Assembly (NCBI GenBank): GCA_902805615.1
Contig: CADCTQ010000209.1
Location: forward strand, 1-40,191
DNA length: 40,191 nucleotides
Direction: 5' to 3'
From: an uncultured Cytophagales bacterium
GTDB taxonomy: Bacteria > Bacteroidota > Bacteroidia > Cytophagales > 172606-1
The notes beneath the pieces were generated by a model, which was given only the letters and a program-made list of their open reading frames with translations, was not told the origin of the DNA and ran no database searches. This document shows, piece after piece, positions 8,943 through 16,705 of this stretch (its first letter is position 1; every line of letters starts with the position of its first letter). The position numbers and the translations under genes were made by a program.

Positions 8943-9782
8943 TTACTGACAGGAATATTGGGATAAATAGGTATAATTTGATTGTTGCTGCTGCGGATTG
9001 GTGGTAGCTATATGTACCGCAGTGGGGTATCCTTGCTCATTGAATTCATATCCGTAGCTGTAAGTAGTTTTACTGCCGGCCACGTCGTTGATGTAGTAGA
9101 AAGCAGCCGCTTTTGTCATGTTTTTGCTCGGGGAAGGCCCGAGGAGATCGCCGGTAACCAGGTAAAAGGCCCGCAGCTTGTTTTCCTGCTCCTGGTTGTA
9201 TTCATATTCCAGTACCCATCCTGCGGTAGAGTTGGCATCGTACGTGCTCCTGATCAAATTGCCGTCTTTGAACTCATGCGTAACCACACTTGTGCTCGTA
9301 TTTATTTGTCCGGGGGTATTGTTGGTGGATACTTTCGTAACCTTGATGCGGTTGCCTTCCTGGTCGTATTCACAAGTAGATTCATACGCCATTTCCATTA
9401 CACCCGGCCCTGGGCTCAAGCGGTATTGATGCAGTTGCCCGTAGGCATTATAGCTGAACGTATAGGTTCTCGTCTCGGTACCTGCACCATAGGCATTCGT
9501 GTTGGTTTGCAGGATGACCTGTCCCTTGTCATTATACTGGTACTCAACCACTTCAACCATTTTGCCCGAATCAGGGCCGGTGGTTTCCTTCCGGATCACG
9601 TTCCCCTTGGCATCGTAATGATATACGGTTCGGTTGGAGCCACCCCATTCATTAGCTGTCAGCCGGCAGCCTGGCTTTGCAGCAGGGTCAGGGTCTTCCC
9701 CGCCACAACTGCTTATTAAAGAAGATAAAAACGCGCAACAGACAGCTAACCAATGGGATGCTTTCAGAGAACCGGCTTTCAT
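8943..9782 (-). CDS. YD-repeat-like lipoprotein A
   Basis: A 279-residue protein with a type II signal peptide and lipobox LISSC (lipidated Cys26), so anchored in a membrane. The mature part is a series of short strand-turn motifs resembling YD/RHS-like units: YHYDAKGNVIR, YQYNDKGQVI, FSYNAYGQL, CEYDQEGNRI, FKDGNLIRSTY. These should form stacked beta-hairpins. It begins with GCRLT after the lipidation site and ends in YSCQ, giving a Cys near each end that could form a disulfide. The protein encoded at 14031-14855 is a clear paralogue with the same Cys positions and the shared ENKL...LGPSPS...M segment. Base composition is lower in GC than the paralogue. The function is unknown; it may be a surface or periplasmic binding protein. 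Confidence 0.8.
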   Translation of the reverse strand: MKAGSLKASHWLAVCCAFLSSLISSCGGEDPDPAAKPGCRLTANEWGGSNRTVYHYDAKGNVIRKETTGPDSGKMVEVVEYQYNDKGQVILQTNTNAYGAGTETRTYTFSYNAYGQLHQYRLSPGPGVMEMAYESTCEYDQEGNRIKVTKVSTNNTPGQINTSTSVVTHEFKDGNLIRSTYDANSTAGWVLEYEYNQEQENKLRAFYLVTGDLLGPSPSKNMTKAAAFYYINDVAGSKTTYSYGYEFNEQGYPTAVHIATTNPQQQQSNYTYLSQYSCQ

Positions 9783-10151
9783 GGGATTTAACAGTTAAAT
9801 TGAAACTGCTAAATAATGGCACGGCAAGCCGAATTTTTGCCAAATAACCCTACCTCTGCTACGTGGTAATGAAAGAAGCCGAGTAGCCGCACAGCAGTGC
9901 GCAGGTACACCCTCCCGGTGCCCGGTTCACCCTGCTCACTACCGGCTAGCACCTCCCCAGGCGGCAAGTGGGCAAAGCGCGGGCCGGGTGGTACAACGCG
10001 TGCCATTCAGGTGTATTTTGGGGTGTAACTTCCCCCGTATGTGCTATTCCTGACGCCTCCCTTGTTCCTCACGGGCGGCGGGGGCTGGTGCAGAGTACCG
10101 CCGTTTCTTACTTCGCTGGTCACAACCGGGCCGCCTTTTCCATTTAGGAGG

Positions 10152-10241
10152 ATGAGACATCTTTTCGCCGTTCTCCTTTGGGTTTGTTACGGACAGCCCG
10201 CCGAGGCCATGAGCTTGCGGCTCCTGCTGCTGATCTCGTAA
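10152..10241 (+). CDS. Doubtful 29-codon frame with signal-like peptide
   Basis: AGGAGG sits directly against this ATG, and the peptide begins MRHLFAVLLWVCYGQPAEA, resembling a signal sequence, but stops after 29 residues. It may be the 5' remnant of a lost gene or chance. It lies within a 1.46 kb stretch (9783-11243) that otherwise holds only repeats. Confidence 0.15.
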   Translation: MRHLFAVLLWVCYGQPAEAMSLRLLLLIS

Positions 10242-10308
10242 CTCCGCCCCCCTCCCCTGCCCCGCCGCCGGTGCCCGAAACGGCTTATTTTGCGGGGCTG
10301 GTCATGCC

Positions 10309-10380
10309 GGTCTGAACCTTGATGGACTTGATGATCTGAACCTTGATGCGCTTGATGTAAGGATGACCAGGATAATCCTC
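10309..10380. repeat. Dispersed repeat with two tandem units, copy 1
   Basis: TCTGAACCTTGATG-NN-CTTGATG occurs twice in tandem (10310-10357, 24-base period), followed by AAGGATGACC. The reverse complement of one unit plus the AAGGATGACC tail is present at 16669-16705, next to the end of the FtsX-type permease gene. Confidence 0.75.
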
Positions 10381-10563
10381 GCCGCCGTCATCTCCTCAAA
10401 ACTTCGTAGGGATAAGCAGTGCTCCACTAACCCTGCGGACGTTCCCCGGATAAGTGTCGGGAGTGCTTTCAGGCGTGGACACCGGTCTGAATTCAAACCG
10501 GGAATCGCTGCCCACGAAGATCATAGACTCTTTTTCGTTTGACAAACAGTAGGTTAGTAGAGT

Positions 10564-10716
10564 AACCACCCCCGGCCCCTCCTTGCAAAAAGGAGGGGAG
10601 CCGTGCCCATTGGCCTCGCTGACCGAAAAAGTAGGCCGTGACGTGCATTTGTTCTTGCCGTGCAGCCGTACCCGTCGGGTTCCCCTCCTTTTTGCAAGGA
10701 GGGGACAGGGGTGGTT
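10564..10716. repeat. Double-hairpin repeat, intact copy
   Basis: The outer arms (about 10564-10602 and 10678-10716) are near-perfect reverse complements starting AACCACCCC. Inside each arm is a second hairpin, CCCCTCCTT-GCAAA-AAGGAGGGG. The unit is 153 bases. A homologous unit, split by an insertion, lies at 38995-39705; both share the middle sequence GAGGGGAGCCGT.CCCAT.GGC. Confidence 0.85.
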
Positions 10717-10807
10717 GTCCGTCAGAACGGCACATCTTGTTGAAAGCCAGAGGCGAACAGGTCTATTGTTTAGTGAATGAACAGATATTCCGGAACCACC
10801 CCCCTCG

Positions 10808-10981
10808 CTGTCATTCCCTCGTATTTGATTAGCGCCACGGATCATGAATTATCAATGAATCAGCGCTGCGGCTAAGGGCTCTATTGGGGAACCGGGTAAG
10901 TACCGGTTCCCCAATATTCTGCCTGACCACACTGCCCTCGAACCTAATGCTAATCACGTACATTCCCTCCGGGAATGACAG
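10808..10981. repeat. Inverted repeat enclosing a strong hairpin
   Basis: The outer 11-base arms CTGTCATTCCC (10808-10818) and GGGAATGACAG (10971-10981) enclose a perfect 14-base stem TATTGGGGAACCGG with a 7-base loop at 10882-10916. There is no coding sequence. It is not next to any gene end, so it is unlikely to be an ordinary terminator. Confidence 0.7.
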
Positions 10982-11063
10982 TACACGGAGAGGCCGGTGG
11001 AATCCATAAAACGCAAATCATAAAACGCAGCTAAGGATGTCAAGACTGTCCTAAAAGCCCTGA

Positions 11064-11167
11064 GAGCCGTCACTGAGACACTGACGGCGACCCGCGGAAT
11101 CTTCCCGGGGCGGGTTCCGTGCCGTAGTTAGTATCGTTGCTGCCGTGGTCAGCGTCTCACTGACCAC
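11064..11167. repeat. Repeat with two stem-loops, related to the end of the 39 kb element
   Basis: GAGCCGTCACTGAGACACTG followed by ACGGCG closely matches the reverse complement of 39506-39532. A second hairpin at 11145-11167 (GTGGTCAG pairing with CTGACCAC) resembles the repeated CGTGGTCAGTGTC words, on the reverse strand, near 39450-39475. The copies are diverged, and no ends like those of the 39 kb element are visible here. Confidence 0.6.
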
Positions 11168-11243
11168 TTCTGAGAAAGGCCTGAATGTTTTAGCTACAGG
11201 GAAGGTCAGGTTTGGGAACCTCACCCACGGAGAACGATTTGGT

Positions 11244-11486
11244 CTACTGTTTTCCGCCTTCTTCCTCAATCCGCTTTAATTCTTCCGCGAACTGGTCGAG
11301 TGTCATTCGAAAGATTGGGGCCAACGCGTAGGCTTCCCACAGGGAAAGTACTGCATTGGCTTTTGTGCGGAGGTAGGCCAACCGGTTACGGTCAATCCCA
11401 CTTTTTTCTATCACGAAAGGCAAAGCAAAACCGTGCCGGTTTATCAATTCTCCCAATGCGGTAAACCCTGAAGCACGTATAGGCAT
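11244..11486 (-). CDS. Small HTH-like (XRE-type?) regulator
   Basis: An 80-residue protein. The segment LGELINRHGFALPFVIEKSGIDRNRLAYLRT (about residues 11-41) reads as helix-turn-helix: a recognition pair in which IEKSGIDRNRL is the turn and second helix. The rest (LWEAYALAPIFRMTLDQFAEELKRI) is helical, as in small XRE/Cro-like regulators. The start is ATG 11486, just downstream of an A/T-rich leader with an inverted repeat that could be its own operator. It is AT-richer than its neighbours and embedded in repeat DNA, which suggests transfer. Alternatively it is the antitoxin-like remnant of a lost pair; no toxin gene is visible next to it. Confidence 0.55.
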   Translation of the reverse strand: MPIRASGFTALGELINRHGFALPFVIEKSGIDRNRLAYLRTKANAVLSLWEAYALAPIFRMTLDQFAEELKRIEEEGGKQ

Positions 11487-11524
11487 GATGTATATTTTTT
11501 AAATTTAATTTATTTTTATACATC
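11487..11524 (-). promoter_or_regulatory. A/T-rich leader with 8-base inverted repeat
   Basis: GATGTATA (11487-11494) and TATACATC (11517-11524) are perfect reverse complements, 22 bases apart, directly upstream of the HTH-like gene in the most AT-rich segment of the region. This is consistent with an autoregulatory operator or promoter. Confidence 0.4.
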
Positions 11525-11599
11525 TTTAATTAATAATTACACAAATAGTAAGGTGTGTAAGTAGATAAACGTTTAATTTTCATAACCCTCTTACCCTAA

Positions 11600-11752
11600 C
11601 CAACCCATGACAAACCACGCACACCCCCAGACACCGGCAAAATCCTCCAACTGCTGCACACGCACCGGGGCCTCAACCCGCTGCCATTGCTGGAACTGCT
11701 GGTGGAACAAACGCCGCCAACGCTGACCGGGCTATGCTTTTGCCATTCCTAA
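11600..11752 (+). pseudogene. Possible gene remnant
   Basis: One frame reads DTGKILQLLHTHRGLNPLP, then LLELLVEQTPPTLTGL, to a TAA at 11750-11752, with protein-like composition but no ATG; an ATG at 11607 is in another frame. It may be a frameshifted leftover of a small gene. The evidence is weak. Confidence 0.2.
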
Positions 11753-11769
11753 CGGCAACCTGAACGGGT

Positions 11770-13899
11770 TCAGCGTTTGAAGTACACTTTGAAAGTGGAA
11801 CCTTCCCCCAGCGTGCTTTCCACTTCGATGCGGCCGCCGGCATTGTCGAGAATGCGCTTGACCATGTAGAGGCCCACGCCGGAACCCTCCACGTGGTTGT
11901 GCAGGCGTTTGAACATGGCAAAGAGCTTTTCCCGCTTGTCGCCGCCGTCGCCCAGGTCGAGGCCCAGCCCGTTGTCGGCCACCGTCAGCACGTAGTAGTC
12001 GCCTTCGGGGGCGCAGTGCAGCCGTACCACCGGCGGCCGTTCGGGCGAACGGTACTTGATGGCGTTGCTGAGCAGGTTGTAGATGATGCTCCGGACGTTC
12101 TTCTCCGAAAACTGGATGGTGGGGCACGCGGCCACGTCCACCTCGATGCGGGCCCCGGCCGCTTCGATGGCCGGCTCCAGGTCCAGCCTCACTGCTTCCA
12201 CCACCTGCGCCATCACCACGTCCACGGCCTGCGGGTTGCTCTCCTTTTGTAGTTTGCTGACCTCGGTCAGGTGGCTGATGGTGCGCTTGAAGCGTTCCAC
12301 CGAGTCGGCGATCATGTGGGTGGTGTACACGACCCGTTCCTCGTTCAGGCTCTCGGCGGGCAGGCTCCTGACGAGCACCTTCATCAGCCCCTCGATGTTG
12401 TGGATGGGCGCCTTCAGGTCGTGCGAGGCCGTGTAGATGAAGTTGTCCAGGTCGGCGTTTACCCGCGTGAGGTGTTCGTTGGTGGCCTCCAGGCGGCTGT
12501 TGGTGGCGAGAATTTTTTCGTTGGCCCCGCTCAGTTCGGCGTTGGCGGCGGCCAGTTGCACGAACATGGACCGCAGCCGCTGCTCCCGCTCCTGAAGCGT
12601 GGACTGGAGCACCTTCTGGTCGTGAATGTCGGTGGCCGTGCCCACCCAGCCGGTCACTTCGCCAGCCCCGTTGCGGACGGGCACCGTCCGGTTGAGGTGC
12701 CAGCGGAAGACGCCGTCCGAAGCCCGCCGCACCCGCACTTCCAGTTCGAACACCCGTCCCAGGGGCAGGTGCCGGGCCCAGTGCTCGAGTTGGCGCTGCC
12801 CGTCGTCGGGGTGCAGGTACGCGGCCAGTTGGTCATTGGCCCGCTCCGGGTCGTCGAGGTCACTCCGGGAGCCGCCCGTGTAGTCGAGCCAGTGCTGGTT
12901 GAGGTAGGTGGGTACGCCCTGCGCGTTGGCCGTCCACACGATCTGGTGCATGCCGTCGAGGATGCGTTCCACCTGTTTGCGGGCCTCCACCTGCGCCGTC
13001 ACGTCGTAGGCAAACACCATGATGCCGTCCACCTGCCCGTGTTCGTCGCGGCGGGCCTGGTAGATGAAGTTGTAGTAGTTGTTTTGCAGCGGCGCCCCGT
13101 CGTGCGGCGCCAGCGGAATGAGCACCTCTTCGCCGTACACGGTTTCGCCGGTCCGGTACACGTGCTGCACCATGTCCCACACGGGCGTACCGGCCAGTTC
13201 GGGCAGTCCTTCCAGCAGGGGCTTCCCCAGCAGTTGCCGCCCGGGAAACACCTGCTGGTAGCGCGGGTTGACTTTTTCGAACACCAGGTCGGGGCCCGAA
13301 TGCACCACGATGATGGCGGGGGCCTGCATGATGAAGCGTTCGAGCCGGTCTTTCTCGGCCTGCACGGCGGCCAGGGCCTGGCTCTCTCCCTGCCGGGCCT
13401 GTTCCACCTGCCGCCGGGCGTGCACCTTTTCGGTCACGTTCACCACGTGGTGGATGTAGTACATGAGTGCGCCGTCGGGGGCGGGCATGGACGAATTGGT
13501 GATCTGCCAGTAGCGTTCCAGGGGGCTGTCGGTCTCTTCGGGATGGTTCAGGTCGTACCGCAGCACGTCCACCGTATGAGGCTGCCCGGTGGCGAGCACC
13601 TGCCGGAAGGATTCCACCAGGTCGGCGTATTCGCGGGCGCTGCGCGGGTCCTTGTCCATCGGAAAGACGTCGAACAGGTACTGGCCCATCATTGCTTCGC
13701 GCCGGGTGTGGGTCTCGCGCAGGTAGTGGTCGTTGACGGCCGCAATGTGCAACTCCGGCGTCAGGATCAGGAACATTCCCGGCAGGCATTGGAACAGTTG
13801 CTGGTAAGGCAGTGCTTCCGGTGAGGCTTGCTCCACAAGGCCCGCAGTAGGTATATTCATATGGGGTTGAATAACTGAATCGTTGATTGGTTGCGTCAC
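11770..13899 (-). CDS. Multi-PAS sensor histidine kinase
   Basis: A 709-residue cytoplasmic sensor kinase without signal peptide or membrane helix. Three PAS-like modules are read at about 30-160, 185-310 and 315-435; the third carries the PAC-like WVGTATDIHDQKVLQ. A coiled coil (435-485) follows, then HisKA with the phospho-acceptor His near 493 in ASHDLKAPIHNIEG, and an HATPase_c domain at about 597-708 (N box NLLSNAIKY, G1 VADNGLGL, G2 GSGVGLYMVKRI). No receiver domain or response-regulator gene is adjacent, so its partner is elsewhere. The start is ATG 13899; ATG 13860 is an alternative. It is divergent from lipoprotein gene B with 131 bases between, so the two may share control. Confidence 0.9.
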   Translation of the reverse strand: MTQPINDSVIQPHMNIPTAGLVEQASPEALPYQQLFQCLPGMFLILTPELHIAAVNDHYLRETHTRREAMMGQYLFDVFPMDKDPRSAREYADLVESFRQVLATGQPHTVDVLRYDLNHPEETDSPLERYWQITNSSMPAPDGALMYYIHHVVNVTEKVHARRQVEQARQGESQALAAVQAEKDRLERFIMQAPAIIVVHSGPDLVFEKVNPRYQQVFPGRQLLGKPLLEGLPELAGTPVWDMVQHVYRTGETVYGEEVLIPLAPHDGAPLQNNYYNFIYQARRDEHGQVDGIMVFAYDVTAQVEARKQVERILDGMHQIVWTANAQGVPTYLNQHWLDYTGGSRSDLDDPERANDQLAAYLHPDDGQRQLEHWARHLPLGRVFELEVRVRRASDGVFRWHLNRTVPVRNGAGEVTGWVGTATDIHDQKVLQSTLQEREQRLRSMFVQLAAANAELSGANEKILATNSRLEATNEHLTRVNADLDNFIYTASHDLKAPIHNIEGLMKVLVRSLPAESLNEERVVYTTHMIADSVERFKRTISHLTEVSKLQKESNPQAVDVVMAQVVEAVRLDLEPAIEAAGARIEVDVAACPTIQFSEKNVRSIIYNLLSNAIKYRSPERPPVVRLHCAPEGDYYVLTVADNGLGLDLGDGGDKREKLFAMFKRLHNHVEGSGVGLYMVKRILDNAGGRIEVESTLGEGSTFKVYFKR

Positions 13900-14030
13900 G
13901 GAACGGCGGGGGCATCACATCCGGTGACCGTTACCCGCCCTTCCGGGTAACGTTGGTATACTGCTGTAACGTGTATTGGTTGTGGTCCGGTAAAAAAGTT
14001 ACATCCCGTTCGGGCCGCTGTATTCAGGGG

Positions 14031-14855
14031 ATGACGCTTTTTTCCCACGTACGTTTCGCGGACCGTTTATACCCTCTTGCCACCCTTTGCCTCCTGCTGC
14101 TGTCGCCCTTCGCCGGTTGTGACCGCGACAGGGGGTCCGGGCCGGCGCCGGGTCCCGCGTGCCGGATCACCAAACGGTACGGCCCGGCGGGTTCCGCCCC
14201 GGGTGAAATCTACCGGTACGACCCGCAGCGGCGGCTGGTGGAGGCGTACCAGGAAAAAGACGGCAACGCGTTCAACGTGAGGGCCTTTTCCTACGACGAC
14301 GACAACCGGCTGCGCAACGCGACGTTTGCCGCCGCCCCCGGTGCGCCGGTGACCCAAACGACCACGTACCGCTACGACGCGCAGGGCCGCCTCACCGGAT
14401 GGGTGACGATGGAGAACGGCCGCCACACGGAGGTGACCCGGGAACTGGACGCGGCGGGTACCTGCACCGGGCTCTCTTCGGTCGCCACGGACCTCAATAG
14501 CGGGGTAAGTTCCACGGCCCGTTTCGCCTACGAATACCAGGACGGCAACCTGGTACGCAACACGTCAGACCCCGGAACGGAATCCGAACGCCATTACACC
14601 TACACGTACTACCCCGACCGCGAGAACAAACTGGGTGCGTACGAAGCGGTAGTGGGTACGCTCCCCGGGCCTTCCCCCAGCCGCCACATGCGTAAGACCA
14701 GGACCCGGGTCGCCACGGCCGACGCCGGCGCGGAAACCTGGCAGTACACCTACGCCTGCAACGCCGAAGGTTTTCCTACCCGCATCACCGCCGTAGTCCG
14801 CTCCGCCTACGCCACCGACACGCTGACCACCGTACTCGAATACGACTGCCAGTAA
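14031..14855 (+). CDS. YD-repeat-like lipoprotein B
   Basis: A 274-residue lipoprotein with a hydrophobic signal and lipobox FAGC (Cys near residue 30). Like its paralogue at 8943-9782, it has ACRIT early in the mature part, ends in YDCQ, and carries strand-turn units IYRYDPQRRLVEA, FSYDDDNRLRNA, YRYDAQGRLTGW and FAYEYQDGNLVRN. ENKLGAYEAVVGTLPGPSPS parallels ENKLRAFYLVTGDLLGPSPS in the paralogue. ATG 14031 was chosen because it directly precedes the signal peptide; the open frame upstream shows no protein-like sequence. It is markedly GC-richer than the paralogue. Its promoter region is shared with the divergent histidine kinase, so it may be a target of or input to that kinase. Function unknown. 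Confidence 0.8.
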   Translation: MTLFSHVRFADRLYPLATLCLLLLSPFAGCDRDRGSGPAPGPACRITKRYGPAGSAPGEIYRYDPQRRLVEAYQEKDGNAFNVRAFSYDDDNRLRNATFAAAPGAPVTQTTTYRYDAQGRLTGWVTMENGRHTEVTRELDAAGTCTGLSSVATDLNSGVSSTARFAYEYQDGNLVRNTSDPGTESERHYTYTYYPDRENKLGAYEAVVGTLPGPSPSRHMRKTRTRVATADAGAETWQYTYACNAEGFPTRITAVVRSAYATDTLTTVLEYDCQ

Positions 14856-14867
14856 GTGGGGAAAGCG

Positions 14868-14893
14868 TTTCACGCAAAGGCCGCAAAGCGTAC
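14868..14893. repeat. Short dispersed repeat GTTTCACGCAAAGG
   Basis: GTTTCACGCAAAGGCCGCAA is matched in reverse complement near 39846-39873 (TTTGCGCCTTTGCGTGAAAC). It is typical of the 'caaaggcgcaaag' intergenic repeats common in Bacteroidota. Confidence 0.6.
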
Positions 14894-14913
14894 GAGGCCG
14901 GCGAGCCGGGGAT

Positions 14914-15212
14914 AGGGTTAGTGAGGGGTTGGTTGTGATGGGTGGTAACAGGATGGATGGAGATAGGATGGTGAATAATTGATGAAGCGTAAGTGGAGTT
15001 TGTTCTTTTTGGCATTGCCCCAAAAAGAACCAAAAAGGTCTAGGCCCAATGATGCTTCCCCCCGCCAATCAACCCGCCCCTCGCCATTGGGCCGGGCCCA
15101 CGCGCCGCGACACCACCGGTGCCGAAACAACGATACCAGCGCGTAACGAACCGTGCCTGCCCATCTCAACGCCGCAAGAACGATGCGGGCGCGTAACGAA
15201 GGGGGGCTGCTC
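14914..15212 (+). repeat. Dispersed repeat family R7, copy 1
   Basis: About 300 bases beginning GGTTAGTGAGGGGTTGG, then the hairpin GTTCTTTTTGG/CCAAAAAGAAC, TCTAGGCCCAATGATGCTTC, CGCCCCTCGCCATTGGGCCG and runs of CGATACCAGCGCGTAA. Copies are also found at 16011-16322 (reverse) and 39094-39385 (same direction). Short open frames across it are repeat translations, not genes. Confidence 0.85.
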
Positions 15213-15514
15213 ACTGCCTGGCTACTCAATGCCTGGCTACATACTGCGTATCTACACAGGAAGGCGCTAATCACATACGGGCTTTCTCCATTGGCCTGCG
15301 ATCAAGACACTTGTGCAGAACAGCAAAACATCCTTGCGAGGCCATCCCGAGCCCTCAGTGGGACACTCAAGTACGTGAATAGCGCAGGCGCGTCTGGTTA
15401 CAGTGTTTACTCCCCGTCTGGTTGGAGCCTGGACGCTTTGTCTTGTTGCGCATCTTGTTCGACAATGATTTATAAAAGGGCATTGGTCATTGGCAGACAA
15501 ACCCTTTCCCGTTT

Positions 15515-15691
15515 CCCCGCCACATGATGAGCACTGTCATGCTGACGAAGGAAGCATCTGGCCCGTAACCCGGGAAGCATCTGCAAGCATCCCCCACAGA
15601 AGCCCGTACTGCTGGGATGGTCACACCGGTACTCCATTTGTGTGCAAGATGCTTCCTTCGTCAGCATGACAGTGCTCATCATGTGGCGGGG
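15515..15691. repeat. Perfect 45-base inverted repeat
   Basis: The arms 15515-15559 and 15647-15691 are exact reverse complements (CCCCGCCACATGATGAGCAC to GACGAAGGAAGCATCT), with an 87-base spacer. The GTCATGCTGACGAAGGAAGC word resembles widespread Bacteroidota intergenic repeats. The identity of the arms suggests recent formation or active homogenisation. Confidence 0.9.
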
Positions 15692-15743
15692 ATGAACGGG
15701 AGAAGCCCAACCAATTAAACCATACTTCCCCTGCCTCAACACG

Positions 15744-15965
15744 CTGGCGCAGGCGTCCGCCGGTGCCTTCCGGACCCGAAGCGTCCGCTTGTTTCTTTGC
15801 ATTAGGAAGCGTATCGCTTACCAGCCGGTAAGCTTACTCACGCTGCTTACGCGTGCCAACCGTGTTCAATGCATTCTTTGCCGAACCAGCAAGTGGGAAA
15901 TTCGACGCGAGAAGCAAACAAGCGGACGCTTGGAAAAAAGAGGCACGGGCGAACGCCTGCGCCAG
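15744..15965. repeat. REP-like inverted pair, copy 1
   Basis: The left arm (15744-15800) contains CTGGCGCAGGCGTCCGCC, GTGCC and AAGCGTCCGCTTG; the right arm (15914-15965) is its imperfect reverse complement. Each arm contains small palindromes (AAGCGTCCGCTT). A related pair with outward orientation lies at 27821-28072. Confidence 0.75.
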
Positions 15966-16010
15966 CAGGCCCAGGCAAGGGCGGTCATGCACCTGGTGAG
16001 CAGGTTCCCT

Positions 16011-16322
16011 TCCTTACGCGCTGGTATCGTTACGCGCTGGTATCGTTACGCGCTGGTATCGTTCTTTCCTTACGTGCTGGTATCGTTACGCGTTAGTATC
16101 GTTGTTTGGGCACCGGTGGTATCGCGGCGCGTGGGCCCGGCCCAATGGCGAGGGGCGGGTTGACTGGCGGGGGGAAGCATCATTGGGCCTAGACCTTTTT
16201 GGTTCTTTTTGGGGCAATGCCAAAAAGAACAAATCCCACTTACTGATCATAAACGAATCCCCATCCCCTCACAACCCACCCCTTACCACCAACCCCGCAC
16301 TAACCCCACCCCTCACTAACCC
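16011..16322 (-). repeat. Dispersed repeat family R7, copy 2 (inverted)
   Basis: The reverse complement of copy 1 over about 300 bases, including the CCAAAAAGAAC hairpin and the GGCCCAATGGCGAGGGGCGG block. At its low-coordinate end is a tandem array of the 16-base unit TTACGCGCTGGTATCG (16016-16100: three clean units, an 8-base interruption, two diverged units). Confidence 0.85.
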
Positions 16323-16386
16323 TAAGCCCCTCAAATACGCCCATACGCCAATCACGTACGAAAGCCCGCTTTCTCCTGTCCAAAAC

Positions 16387-16419
16387 AAAAAACCCTGCTG
16401 CAATGCAACAGGGTTTTTT
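16387..16419. terminator. Bidirectional terminator-like hairpin
   Basis: AAAAAACCCTGCTGC pairs with GCAACAGGGTTTTTT (one mismatch) around a 3-base loop, with A and T runs on either side, so it can work in both directions. It lies about 290 bases past the end of the minus-strand permease gene. The remaining 16420-16668 shows nothing I can name. Confidence 0.65.
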
Positions 16420-16668
16420 GGTCGTAATCTCAAATCCTAACAAATAGCGAAGCAATGTGTTACCGGAATCCCGCATCGTAACAGATGCGTAGCTACAGGC
16501 TTGCTCTAAAACTACTGCAATATGCCTTCATTTCCTCCGCACGGGGATTGCCCGGGAACGTAATTGGTAATTTAGCACAAAAAAGCACAAAAAGCGCATT
16601 GTGAACAAAGGTTCACCATTTGTTAACCTGCGCATCCGGCAACACCCATGCCGCAAAGCCGTACCATC

Positions 16669-16705
16669 CCGGTCATCCTTTCATCAAGTCCATCAAGGTT
16701 CAGAC
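16669..16705 (-). repeat. Dispersed repeat with tandem-unit family, copy 2
   Basis: GGTCATCCTTTCATCAAGTC followed by CATCAAGGTTCAGA is the reverse complement of one unit plus tail of the repeat at 10309-10380. It abuts the stop codon of the permease gene. Confidence 0.7.

Noticed and set aside
9809-10006. 65-codon minus-strand frame
   Set aside because: It has low-information composition, no recognisable motif, and lies in a repeat-rich gap.
16016-16100. CRISPR-like array
   Set aside because: Units are 16 bases, adjacent without spacers, and lie inside a dispersed repeat; no cas genes are present.
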